Shown piece after piece: positions 47,401-57,250 of a DNA stretch of 64,000 bases (the first letter of the stretch is position 1; each line of letters begins with the position of its first letter). The position numbers were made by a program, and so were the translations under genes. Below the pieces are notes generated by a model. That model was given only the letters and a program-made list of their open reading frames with translations, was not told where the DNA came from and made no database searches. Where the stretch lies: the NCBI RefSeq assembly GCF_030272615.1, contig NC_081408.1:400361889-400425888 (forward strand), read 5' to 3'. The DNA is from Cryptomeria japonica. Its lineage: Eukaryota > Streptophyta > Pinopsida > Cupressales > Cupressaceae.

Positions 47401-48921
47401 CGAGGAAACCCGGTAGGGGAAAAACCTCGGTGGGATTTGTGACCCACAATATTTACTCACTAGCCAATATGAATAAATATTAATTATACAATAGGGGCCT
47501 GCACATGCAGGAAGGCCAACAACCTAGAGCTCACTGCTCAATCACAAAAAGGAGTCCCATTGACTACAATTGGATGGTTAAATCCAATGACAATGTACTG
47601 CTCAAAATAGCATCTGCAATGCTGGATTCAGTACCGGCTTAAGCTCTGTCAGATACCTCTACCATAAACCTTGACTCACTCTGCTCTACTCTTATTCTCT
47701 CATAAAATAATTACATCAAACGGCATATATAGTTATGGGCTCTCATATACTGCTTACATTCATTACCTAATTCCATTTTAAAATGACCTACAAGATCTCA
47801 TACATATATGAGTCTTTACAATACATCATGTCGGATATAAAATGTAATTACAATACAAAACAATATCATTTCCATGTCGACTTAGACTGCCAGTGTGATC
47901 TACTGTCGATGTAGACTGGATGCCAGTTTGAATAAACTTGTAGTGCCTGCCAATGCTGGTAAATGATGTCTATTGCCGGTGTAACATGTGAACCATGTTA
48001 CTAGTTGGTTGCAATCAATGACAACATCAACCATTCTCATATGAGTGTATAATGCCAACACCTTCAAAGTAATCTACATTCTGATACAAGAAAGAACATG
48101 TGCATGAGAAAGGAGTACCAGTAGAAATGAGTACCAGACACTTCATTCTTAACATCCTACAACCCCTTGTGAATCTTCTCTTCAAGGTATGGGGCGAAGT
48201 CAAAAATCACTATATAATCTGGATGTTGAATTTGCATAACCATATACATGAAGTCATGTGGCATAACTGTAATTGGATTGAACCCCAAGACTTGACATAA
48301 AGAGAAAAAGGTAGCATGAAAATAAGGAGCAAAAGCACCAATGGGAAAAGGCTCCTCTAAACTAGGGCCAATGTAGTACGTTGCATGTATTTTGCCAAAT
48401 CAATTGGAAGAAAGTGAGTTCCAATGAAACCTTTCATTCTATAATACTCTGCCTTCAATTCATTTAAATCTACTTGTACCAGGTTAGCAGATGATTCATA
48501 CAAGTCAAAGATCTGCTGGAATTCCTCTCTCCTAATTGTTAGCAGAATCTCTCCTTCATTTCCCCTTATAACCCTCGAGACAGGGTCATATCTATCTGCA
48601 ACAACCTTGAGCAGGTCGATATCCATGAACACATTCGACATCACTAATTTACCCATCATATTGCTAGACACTTGAGAATGGGGATTGCAAATTTCTATGT
48701 CCATACCATAATTTGAACATAGCTATCCCATTCATTAGTACCCTAGCATCCGCCAAGTGGTACGCTTTATCAGTCAACCCTTCTCCTAGGGTTTTACCAT
48801 GAACAAATTTCTGCCCTTGGTACTTGTCATTAGTCGAGGACTTTAATTGGTCAAAAAAATCATCAAAAAGATTTATCTTCAAATATTCAGTTTGCCCTGA
48901 ATTTTTTCACAGGGGAGCCAT
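44407..48921 (-). pseudogene. Large unidentified reading frame (ORF-X) downstream of gypsy-2 integrase
   Basis: A decayed coding region of about 1,200 codons, counted without the solo LTR at 47206-48060. It starts ATG 48921 (MAPL, then TGA) and stops at 44407. Clear stretches: KINLFDDFFDQLKSSTNDKY and GKTLGEGLTDKAYHLADARV (48882-48664); MGKLVMSNVFMDIDLLK and YDPVSRVIRGNEGEILL (48704-48357); YTIIPYFVILKGGYENFDKL, IDFRKLWALVQKLDPSYDPT (about 46800-46287); KGRMIVNQVGVLISPECDIA (45735-45292); a Lys/Glu-rich coiled coil from KVKLLEKIIELENKLKE (45267-44407). Stops are mostly TAG or TGA where Gln, Arg or Trp is plausible; frameshifts lie near 48690 and 46000. No reverse transcriptase, protease or membrane segment. 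I recognise no domain. A captured host gene or a separate non-autonomous element are alternatives. Confidence 0.6.
47206..48060 (-). repeat. Solo copia LTR inserted in ORF-X
   Basis: 855 bp bounded by TGTTAGATAC and AATGCCAACA on the plus strand, flanked by TCTTC (47201-47205) and CCTTC (48061-48065), a target-site duplication with one mismatch. On the minus strand it starts TGTTGGCATTATAC and ends ACTGATCAAGTATCTAACA. The body matches the copia-3 LTR family (GAGCAGTGAGCTCTAGGTTG, TTGGCCTTCCTGCATG). A run of 12 G on the plus strand lies near 47241-47252. ORF-X reads through the junction once it is removed. Confidence 0.85.
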
Positions 48922-50411
48922 CTTACCAGACTAGGGTTTCTATCACTTAACCGCAAGAGGAAAAGAAAACTAGGATTCGACACAAAAACCTCAAGAACAA
49001 CATAGAAATATGTGAATGCTTATCAAATTCTGAACCTTGGAACAATTCATGAGGTTTTTCCTACATTTACTCACACAATTCACACTTCAATCATTTAGGG
49101 AACATAGAAGGGGTGTTTAGCATCTTACTACTTTGTAAATACTAGGTGAATCGCAATCCTGCACTACAAGAACTCATCTCAATATTCTTCAGCATCGAGG
49201 ATACCTTATGAATCGCTATGAATCACTTTATGAATTGAAAATAGATTTGAGAATGTTTTTATTATTGTTCTGGAATGAAATGCCATTGTCTCATCCGGCA
49301 TTACTACTTGCGCGAGTGAAAAATTGACTCTAACTTACATTTAAAATAAGATTAAAATTGAACCGTCGATCATCTTCCATAATGGCACATCACACGATTA
49401 TCTTTAGTCAATTTGAAATTCACCATCACATGTAGCAAGCGGGTCCACCCAAAGTATGACATGGCATAGCCAACTCCCCACTTACTTCACCTCGATCAGC
49501 GACCCCACCATCGGCTTTTCCTGGCCCACCTCGGACACATGGAATCACCTTGTGATGTTGTGGTCTTTAGCCCCCTTGCATCTTCCTTCACGAGGTTACG
49601 AGGTTCGTTGGATCTGTTTGCACTTTACTCGCAGGCCGTGACGATGACTTATCAATGGCCGCTAACTCTCAAGAACTTATTGGATCGATATTAAAACATC
49701 ATCGTTCAACTTTACCACATATAGAAAAATGCACCTTTAGTAGTCCAGACTTTACCCGCTAGGAACCGGTAACATCAATGGTTTGAAAATTCAAACCATC
49801 AGCTTAACCTTCCCCACCGAGGACACGTGGCATCATCTTATGATGTCATGGTCCGTAATCTCCTTGCATCTCTTGACCGCAGGGTTGTGCATATCGTAGG
49901 CTCTTCTCGCAGTTTACCATAAAGTCACCAACAAAAATATACAAGACTTTAGACAGGAAAAATATTAAAGGGGCCAGTCGAAACAACTTAGTGTCTAGGA
50001 AATAAGATAGCCCCACTAATGTTAACCGACCCTTGGCTTAAGTGAAAAAAAGTAATGTCAAATTAGAACCAGCTTAGGATTTTTAACAAAGATTTAATCA
50101 AAAATGTATAAAACCCTAAACCTTTACTCTAAGGGCAGGAACAAAGAACAAAATTAATTTTGAATGATCAAAAAATTGACCAAGGCATGAAATTCTTTTG
50201 CACAGTGATTTTTAGGATTATCAGTGGCTTTGGTTAGGGACGTTCATTTCACTGGAATGAAGTGAGAATCTAGAATCTTTGGTGAAGCGAACCATTTTGT
50301 AGGGCAGACCAAAAGGAATTTACTTGGACAGGGCAACGCAAACAGAAAGGAAACTACACTACTTATGTACAAGACCTAAACTAAGGCTCATGGAAAAATA
50401 ACTACTTTAAA
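48922..50411 (-). promoter_or_regulatory. Non-coding region between integrase and ORF-X, possible internal promoter
   Basis: About 1.5 kb without a coding frame. It contains two diverged copies of a roughly 130-bp block, at about 49505-49640 and 49805-49925, sharing GACAC.TGG.ATCA.CTT.TGATGT and CTCCTTGCATCT. Copy 2 has a G-box CACGTG (49824-49829) and TGATGTCA. The last 30 bases before the ATG are AAACCCTAG-like leader sequence. Promoter function is inferred from position and composition. It is not a copy of the LTR at 43101-44237. Confidence 0.35.
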
Positions 50412-51600
50412 AAAAGTAGAGCTTCAAGAATTGTCCATGAACAGGCAATTCAAGAGTATCACCATTTATATCTTGGAGAAAATATGAATCTTCTGCCCAC
50501 TTGCTCTGGATCAGATATGGGCCAAGCCAAATGGCGTCAAACTTGTCGTGTTTTCCTTTATCTTCTTATCTGGCATTCCACATTAGAACCAAATTATTAA
50601 CTTGAAAAGTCCTTACAATTGTTCTTTTGTCATACAAGTTTTTTACTTGCATTTATAATTTTGCATTTCTGGTGTTAGTTTCTCTTCTAATTTCATCTAA
50701 TTCCATCAAAGCTTCAACCCTCAACTGCATATCATCATCTATATCACTGTCATAAGTTTGGACAAACTTATACATCTCCATCAAATTGTTTTGAGGTAAC
50801 CTTGCATGCATACCATACACCAAGTCAAAAGGTGCACATTCCATTTCTTTCTTAACTGTCACTCGGTCTGCCCAAACTGCCAATTTTAACTTTGAATCCC
50901 AAGCCTTTTTATTTTTCTCCAGGATTCTTTTAATAATTTTCATCAACCTCTTATTGCTCGATTCAGCTTGCCCATTTCCCTATGGGTGGTAAGGTGATGA
51001 GTATGAAATCTGGATACCATATTTGTTGCAAAAATCTTCATAAACCTGTTACATAAAACTCATAGTGTTATCAGAGACTATTCTTTCAGGACATCCAAAT
51101 CTAGTCAATACATTATTAATGAGAAAAACAATCACCACCTTACTTGTTGCCTTCCTAGTAGGTATAGCTTCAACCAACAGTGAAATATTTAGTAGCCACC
51201 AAGATCAAAGAGTGACTACCACTAGACTTACATGCTATTTCTCCAATAAAGTCTATACCCCATTGTTGTAATGGAGTTTGCACATTTACATGTTTTAATG
51301 GTAGGTTTCCTGAAAATTTTTAATTTTCCTAAAAACCTCTAGCATGGATCACATCTTCTGACTAAATGATGTGCATCCTTGGAAATTGTTGGCCACCAAA
51401 ACCCATCCCTTAATACCTTGTGTGCAGTTGTCTTGGCCATATAATGCCCTCCGCAAACTCTACCATGCATTTTGGACAACAACTTCTGAGCTTGGTCATG
51501 GTCAACACATTTTAACATGACACCATCACTGTTCCTCCACCAAAGTTTTCAATTAACAATGGCATATTTTATAGCATGTAATTTCAATGTCCTCTTTTTA
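50412..51600 (-). pseudogene. gypsy-2 integrase
   Basis: Read on the minus strand: zinc-binding segment near 51530-51360 (GRVCGGHY, KTTAHKVLRD), core with the first aspartate in QQWGIDFIGEIA (about 51270), TRFGCPERIVSDN (second aspartate, about 51080), SSPYHP.GNGQAESSNKRL (glutamate, stop in place of Gln, about 50980), and an open frame 50946-50653 (KIIKRILEKNKKAWDSKLKL). The C-terminus ends GDTLELPVHGQFLKLYFF at about 50412. Frameshifts near 51150 and 50650. Unlike gypsy-1 the whole core is present. Confidence 0.85.
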
Positions 51601-53010
51601 TTATCATCCATATTTTTCAGGACATTTCATTTTTTGCAAGTAGTATATGATATCATCATACCACTCACAACCATCCATATCACAGACATAAGCTTTGTGT
51701 TCCTCCTCTATAACATTTATCTTATTTGCATCCAAATTACTCTGAGCCATTAGCTTGGCCAATCCTAGTCCTCTCACTACTTTAGTGATTTGGATATCAA
51801 TATTGAATTCCTGGATCCTATTGATCCATCTACATCTCCTTCCAGACACTTCTTACTGAGTGAAAATGTCTTTGACTACAACACTAGGAACATATTCAAC
51901 CACTGTGGCTCCCATCAGATAAATCATAAGCTTTTACTGCCTTTACTTGTTCATAAGCCTATTTCTCATTTAAATCATACTTCAATTCTGCAGCCTGTAA
52001 GGACTTACTAAAAAACGCTATGGGTTGTTCAAAACCCTCTGAATTCTTTTGCAACAAGACAACAACAGTGTGAAAAGATGCAAATGAAAATATTTGCATA
52101 GGTTTTCTATAATCAGGTGTTTTCAAAATAGGTGCATTTTTAATTGCTTGCTTGATTTCTTGAAATGCCTTGGTTGGCTCTCCTTCCCATTCTAATTTTG
52201 TGCCCTTTTTTAACATTTTGGAAATGGGTCTACTGATTTCAACAAAGTTAGTGACAAACCTTCTGAGAAAATTGATTTTCCCAAAGAATGATTGAATTCC
52301 TCTCACTATCTTGGGTTGAGGGACTTTGTCAATTGTTGCTACCCTTTCAGGGTCAATCGTTACACCATCTCTTGAAACAATATGACCCAACAGTTTACCT
52401 TCAATCGCCCCAAAAGCACACTTCTTTGGGTTTAAAGATATTCCATATTCAACACCCATGTTGAAAAAAATTTCAAGATGACCACAATGATCATCTTCCT
52501 TCCTAGAATATGTTGTTAAATCATCCTGATATACAACTAAGAAGACATTTATAATATCAGAAAATGCAACATCCATTGCTCTTTGAAATGGTGCTCATGT
52601 GTTTGTTAAGCTAAAAGGCATCCTTACATAAACATAAGTTCCCCAAGGTGTAGTAAATTTTGTCTTGTACTGCTTTGATTCTTTAACCATTACCCAGTTA
52701 TACCCTAAAAATCCATCCATCATAGATATAAGCTCACAACTTGTGACCCTTTGCAACATTGATTCCATATTAGGCAATGGATAGTTCTCTTTTAACAAAG
52801 AAATATTCAAATTCCTAAAATCAACACACAATCTGATATCTCCATTCTTTTTTCTCACAGGTACCAATTTAGACACCCATGATGAATGTTTGATGGGTTT
52901 TATGATTCCAGCGTCCCCCAGCTTGACTAATTCTTCTTGCATCTTGGGTGCCAATGTTGGATTAATAGGTCTTGGCTTCTGTCTAAAGGGCTTAGCATTT
53001 TCCTTCAAAG
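51601..53010 (-). pseudogene. gypsy-2 reverse transcriptase and linked RNase H
   Basis: 53008-52595 holds IIKPIKHSSWVSKLVPVRKK, DIRLCVDFRNLNISLLKENY and MMDGFLGYNWV. 52576-51959 (205 residues) continues with the catalytic VVYQDDLTTYS (about 52530), GHIVSRDGVTIDPERV, FFGKINFLRRFVTNF, and RNase H (FASFHTVVVLLQKN, FFSKSLQAAELKYDLNEK). 51849-51604 carries the RNase H end (WINRIQEFNIDIQITKV, GLAKLMAQSNLD). One shift at about 52585 and a few stops. The YQDD catalytic residues are intact. Confidence 0.88.
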
Positions 53011-53325
53011 GAATTTTATGTTGAAATAAATCCTCCCTATAAGCTTTCAGGTCACTATATGAACAAGAAAAGACATGTTTATACTTAACAAATCAATCAA
53101 CATTTTTCTTACCTTGGGTGACATTTCCCTTCCAATACACACCTTTCTTGGGCTTCCTTCTGTCCCAAGGTTAATTTATTCTAAATCCTCAAGGTGTGGG
53201 ACAGTGGTAGCAACTTTGGCCTTATCCTAACTATCAAACACCCTTTCTAGAACAACCAGACCTCTAGGAATTTTATTTTTCTTCAATTGAATCACCTCCT
53301 TCCCAAAAATCATCTCCTTTCCATC

Positions 53326-53535
53326 CTATGTTTGTACAAAGGCACCAAAATCAATCTCCCAATTTTCATATTGTTCCACACAAATTAAGAACCTTAAAAT
53401 ATCATCATCATTTAAAACCTGCCAGCTTTCAATGTTATTAGGGACTGAAGGCCTGGTTTGAACTTCAACTTTTGATATTCTAGCAAAGGTAATATCTTCT
53501 GGCCTTAAAGCTATATTGTCTAGAAAGTCCACCAT
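53326..53535 (-). pseudogene. gypsy-2 pre-RT linker
   Basis: An open frame starting MVDFLDNIALRPEDITFARI, which begins with the last motif of the extra RNase H (N.MVDFLDNIA) and continues with VQTRPSVPNNIESWQVLNDD, matching gypsy-1 at 32073-31816. Confidence 0.75.
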
Positions 53536-53900
53536 TCTGTTAGGGCTTCTTTCCTTCTAGTCAATGCTAAATGCATCAAAATTCTTAGTCTGGTCCCATA
53601 CAACATTCCTATACTACTTAATCCTTCTATTCTTTGATGGATACTTAGACCTAATTTGGGATATGACTAATTCAGAATCTCCAATGACTTTGAGATTATT
53701 TATCCAATGTTTTTTAGCTAATTTTAAACCCAACAGCAATGCTTCATATTCTACCATGTTATTTGTGCATGCAAAAGACAGAGTAAAAGAAAATTTAAAA
53801 GTTTCTCCACGGGGTGAAATGAATAATATACCTACACCTGCTCACCCTCCTTTGAGCTAGCTCCATCAAAATACATCATCCATAAATCATCATCACTTGA
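53490..53900 (-). pseudogene. Extra RNase H domain upstream of reverse transcriptase in gypsy-2
   Basis: On the minus strand, in order: WMMYFDGASSKEG (first aspartate, about 53870), a frameshift, GILFISPRGETFKFSF, NNMVEYEALLLGLKLAKKH (glutamate, about 53740), VIGDSELVISQI (aspartate, about 53680) and PNRMVDFLDNIA (last aspartate, about 53530). This D-E-D-D pattern with YFDGASS and NN..EY.AL is the RNase HI type that I know as the second, archaeal-type RNase H of plant Tat-group gypsy elements. Here it sits between protease and reverse transcriptase. Confidence 0.78.
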
Positions 53901-54059
53901 TGCTTTCTCTACTTCCTCATCCAATGGTGAAGGTCGTCCATTTTCCTTTTGCAGAGAATTCTCAACTTTGAATGCATTAATATCTATGTCTACAAAACAT
54001 GTCATGTCTTCATCAGAGTCTTTTTCATGTACCGTCATATATGGCACTCTCGACTCCTT

Positions 54060-54430
54060 TTCAATGTTTACATTTTTACCATCAATACAAAAAGTGGCAT
54101 AAGATGAATCACACTACAAACTTCCACCCATAGAGCACTCCACTTTCTTGACAACAACATCCCATAATGAGGTGGGATATCTACAACTAGGACACTCATG
54201 GTTAACTCCTTTTGAGGGAAGGTAACAAGTTTATAAGGCAATGCCCTTATAATACCTATCACATGTACTTCTCTTTAATCCATAACACAACATCTTCCAT
54301 GAGGAGTAACTACATTTAAACCCATGGCTTGCATTATCCTCCCTAGCATGACGTTATTTGAGGCCCCATAATCAATCATACAATTCTTTAAGACTCCTCA
54401 ATTTATGATAACACTCATAAAGAAAGGGTC
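54060..54430 (-). pseudogene. gypsy-2 aspartic protease
   Basis: Minus-strand reading VIIN.GVLKNCMIDYGASNN at about 54415-54355, with D-Y-G-A-S where D-S/T-G-A-S is usual, then VMLGRIMQAMGLNV, VLVVDIPPHYGMLLSRKW (54190-54140), a retropepsin-like fold pattern. A stop separates the halves near 54275. The Tyr in the active-site motif suggests decay or an unusual variant. Confidence 0.65.
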
Positions 54431-55460
54431 CACATTATCAAGGCTCTCACCTACTGTGTCTTCAAAATAAATTTGGGGAATCTGAGAAACCATTCCCTCT
54501 AACTCCTTATCCTTTGTCTCATTTTTATTCACCCATTCCTTTAGATTATGAGAAACATTCTCATGTTCAATCTCAGTAGAAGAAGAAACACCCATGACCC
54601 AAGTGATGGCTTTCTCTTTATGCTCTTCAATTCTTAGCATTTCTTGTAAAGGAACTTTAATTGTAATCTGAGAAAGCAACTGAAGTATATCAACAGGTGT
54701 GTAAACTAGAAATTCAAGAGACACGCCTGATTTTTCTTCATGTTTCTTTGGTTTGTTGCTTTCAACATTTTGTTTTTGCTTCATGTCCTCTCCAGCAGAC
54801 GAAATAAATTTTTAACTATTTTTGTCTTCACCTTAGGTGAAACATCTTCCTCAGTAGGCTTTATAATTTCATCTTTCTTAGCAAATTTTTTCTTCTTGAC
54901 CTCCTTGATCTTGATTGCATCCTTCCTTATCTTATCCTCCTTGACCTCCTTGCCTTTATTTTTCAACTCTTTAATAAATAGACCAGAAGGCTTGCCTTGA
55001 TCTTCACCAAATGTTTTGTTTCTCAACTGATAATTACTTTTAACTTGAACTACCATAGCAACTATTATTTGGGCAATCTCTTCATCTCAAGGTCTTCTCA
55101 AGGATACAAAATCTTCTCCTTGTTTAGCATTACACATTTAATCATCAACACATAACTCATCATTAGAAAAAAAATTGTTGATGGTATGATTTTGTTCAAT
55201 ACCTCTAACAATCTACATCTAGATCCCAAGTCTCGATATTAGAAAAATATTCTTCCCCTCTGAGGTAAGAAGTAGTCATGAGACAATCAACATTGTCATC
55301 CTCAAAGGTTTCTTCTTCTTCTTCATGTAACTCATCTTTGGCAGAAATAAACTGTGTAACAACACAATATTCGGGTGAGTGGGGTGATTGACAATAAATA
55401 CACCAAGGTGTATCCTCAACAACATTCACTATGTGTTTTTGCAATGGATCAGGAGTTTGA
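54398..55460 (-). pseudogene. gypsy-2 gag C-terminal part
   Basis: 55460-55205 has a Cys/His cluster WCIYCQSPHSPEYC followed by an acidic run (HEEEEETFEDDN). 55056-54781 is Lys-rich (KKKKFAKKDEIIKPTEEDV). 54784-54398 (128 residues) includes IPQIYFEDTVGESLDNVDPF and runs into the protease. The gag core itself is not in the window: gypsy-3 interrupts at about 55461. Confidence 0.6.
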
Positions 55461-56259
55461 TGTGTAGACACCTAAAATTGTCATGTCTAATTAAATAAAT
55501 ATTTTATTTATTTAATTACTTTAGCCTAATTCTTCTATTAATTGAATAAATCTTTATTTATTTAATTAATTCATTTATCCTCTTCTAGCCTTATTTCTCA
55601 TTTAAATAAATACATTTATTTATTTAAATTATCCTTTTCTTAAATTAAATAAATATCTTATTTATTTAATTGATCCTTATTCTTCTATTAATTAAATGAA
55701 TCTTTATTTATTTAATTAATTCATTAACCTTTTCTACCCATGACACATGTCATTCATCTCTTAATTCCTACACTACCCACCCTCTTATTATTTTCTTATT
55801 TTCTCTACCTACCCTCTAATCATAGCCGACCTCTTTTACACCTCTCAATCTTATCTCTCCATTTCATATAGTGTCTTCTATATAAGAGTATACTTCCTTC
55901 ATTATTAACCCTAATCAATCTATGCATCCTAATCAATTGATTACACTCACTATGCATTCAGCCCTGACTACGCTTGTCATATGTGATCCTACTTGCAACC
56001 ACATTTTCGTTCTTTATTGAGCTCTTGTGCACATAAAATCTGAGAGCAAATATATCAAGCAAGATCAATGGAGATAGGAAGAATGGAGATTCAAACCCTA
56101 TTGGACATGTGATGGTATAATCTTTGTGATTTCATTTGATTTGCATTGTCTTAGGTAATCTTCATATGTTATGGTGGATCTTTGTTGTTGTTAGGCTAGG
56201 GTTTTGTGGTTGATTTCATTTAGTCTTTCAATATTGTTAATCCACTTTCACCATAAACA
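55461..56259 (+). repeat. 5' LTR of gypsy-3
   Basis: Starts TGTGTAGACACCTAAAATTG (or two bases later at TGTAGACACC), ends ACCATAAACA. U3 is full of ATTAAATAAATA repeats. A TATA-like TATATAAGAG lies near 55876. The opening resembles the solo LTR at 1951. Confidence 0.75.
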
Positions 56260-56260
56260 T

Positions 56261-56280
56261 TTTGGCATGCCTGGTGGGAC
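56261..56280 (+). other. Primer-binding site of gypsy-3
   Basis: TTTGGCATGCCTGGTGGGAC immediately after the LTR, the TGGC.(C/T)GCC.GGTGGG type seen in many plant gypsy elements. Confidence 0.65.
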
Positions 56281-56379
56281 ATGGATTTTTGTTAGATCTA
56301 TGTTTTTTGCAGATTTTTCTAACCCTATATTGTTGTTTTGTAAAACAATTTGGAGAATAACCATGTGCAGCTAGGGTTT

Positions 56380-57250
56380 TGGACACAAAATCAAGATCTT
56401 GGAGAGATTTACTCATATCTCACAAACAGCTTGGAAATTTTGCACCAAATTTTTTCTGCAGGTTGAAGATAGTATCAAGAGCTCTCAAAGAAAAATTCAG
56501 ATCTATTGGAGCATATTTTAATTTTCTATGATTTTTTTATGAATTTTCATAAAAAATTAATTTTGAGAGAAAATGAGCGAATTTTTTGGATTTTCTTACA
56601 TTTTTGGAAATCTCTCATAATTATACAGAGGATCAGTTCTTTTGATTTTAATTTTGATGCAAAATATTTCCCTAAAAATTGGATCTTTAAAAATTAGGGT
56701 TTTTCCTTATTTTGACCAGATCTCACAAATGGCTTTGAATTTTGGCATAAAAGTTTTTGTGCAGGTCAGGAAAAGTATCAGAAGGATTTAGTAAAAATTT
56801 CAATTTTTAGGATCAACTTTTCATTTTATATGAATTTTTTATGAGTTTTCATAAAAAATTAATTTTGAGAGCAAATTAGTGAATTTTTTGGATTTTCTTA
56901 CATTTTTGGAAATATCTCAGAATTATACATAGGATCTATTCTTTGTGATTTTAAATTTGATGCAAAATAATTCCTCAAAAATCAGATCTTTGAAAATTAG
57001 GGTTTTGCATTATTTTACTCATATCTCACAAACTGCTTGGATTTGTTGCAGAAATTTTTTTATGCAGGTTTGGAAGACCATCAGGACTCTCTAGTAAAAA
57101 TTTCAGATTTTTTAGATCGATTTGCATTTTATATGAATTTTTTATGATTTTTCATAAAAAATTAATTTTTGGAGCAAATTAGCAAATTCTTTGGATTTTC
57201 TTACATTTTTGGAAATCTCTTAAAATTTTACAGGTGGTCTTTTTTTATGA
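56380..57250 (+). repeat. Three 303-bp tandem repeats in the gypsy-3 leader
   Basis: ATCTCACAAA starts at 56417, 56720 and 57023, exactly 303 bases apart. Each unit continues through GCAGGT, TTCATAAAAAATTAATTTT and TTTTTGGATTTTCTTACATT with moderate divergence. Non-coding. Confidence 0.88.

Larger units (their letters stand above)
43101..55460 (-). mobile_element. Ty3/gypsy element gypsy-2 with dual RNase H and a large third reading frame
   Basis: All parts lie on the minus strand in a plausible single-element order: gag-like region (55460-54430), protease, extra RNase H, reverse transcriptase, RNase H, integrase (to 50412), non-coding 1.5 kb, third frame (48921-44407), polypurine tract 44238-44248, 3' LTR 43101-44237. 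The 5' part is cut by gypsy-3 at 55461 and the 5' LTR is outside the window. No polypurine tract or LTR follows integrase, unlike gypsy-1, so the third frame most simply belongs to this element. That attribution is inference. Confidence 0.7.

Noticed and set aside
48922-50411. A 5' LTR for a separate ORF-X element
   Set aside because: It does not resemble the LTR at 43101-44237: no matching TGTTGGTTCC start, TATA block or end.
53490-53900. A host RNase H gene
   Set aside because: It is in order and orientation with gypsy-2 protease and reverse transcriptase and shares their decay.
56380-57250. CRISPR-like array
   Set aside because: Units are 303 bp, diverged and contiguous without spacers, in a plant retroelement leader.
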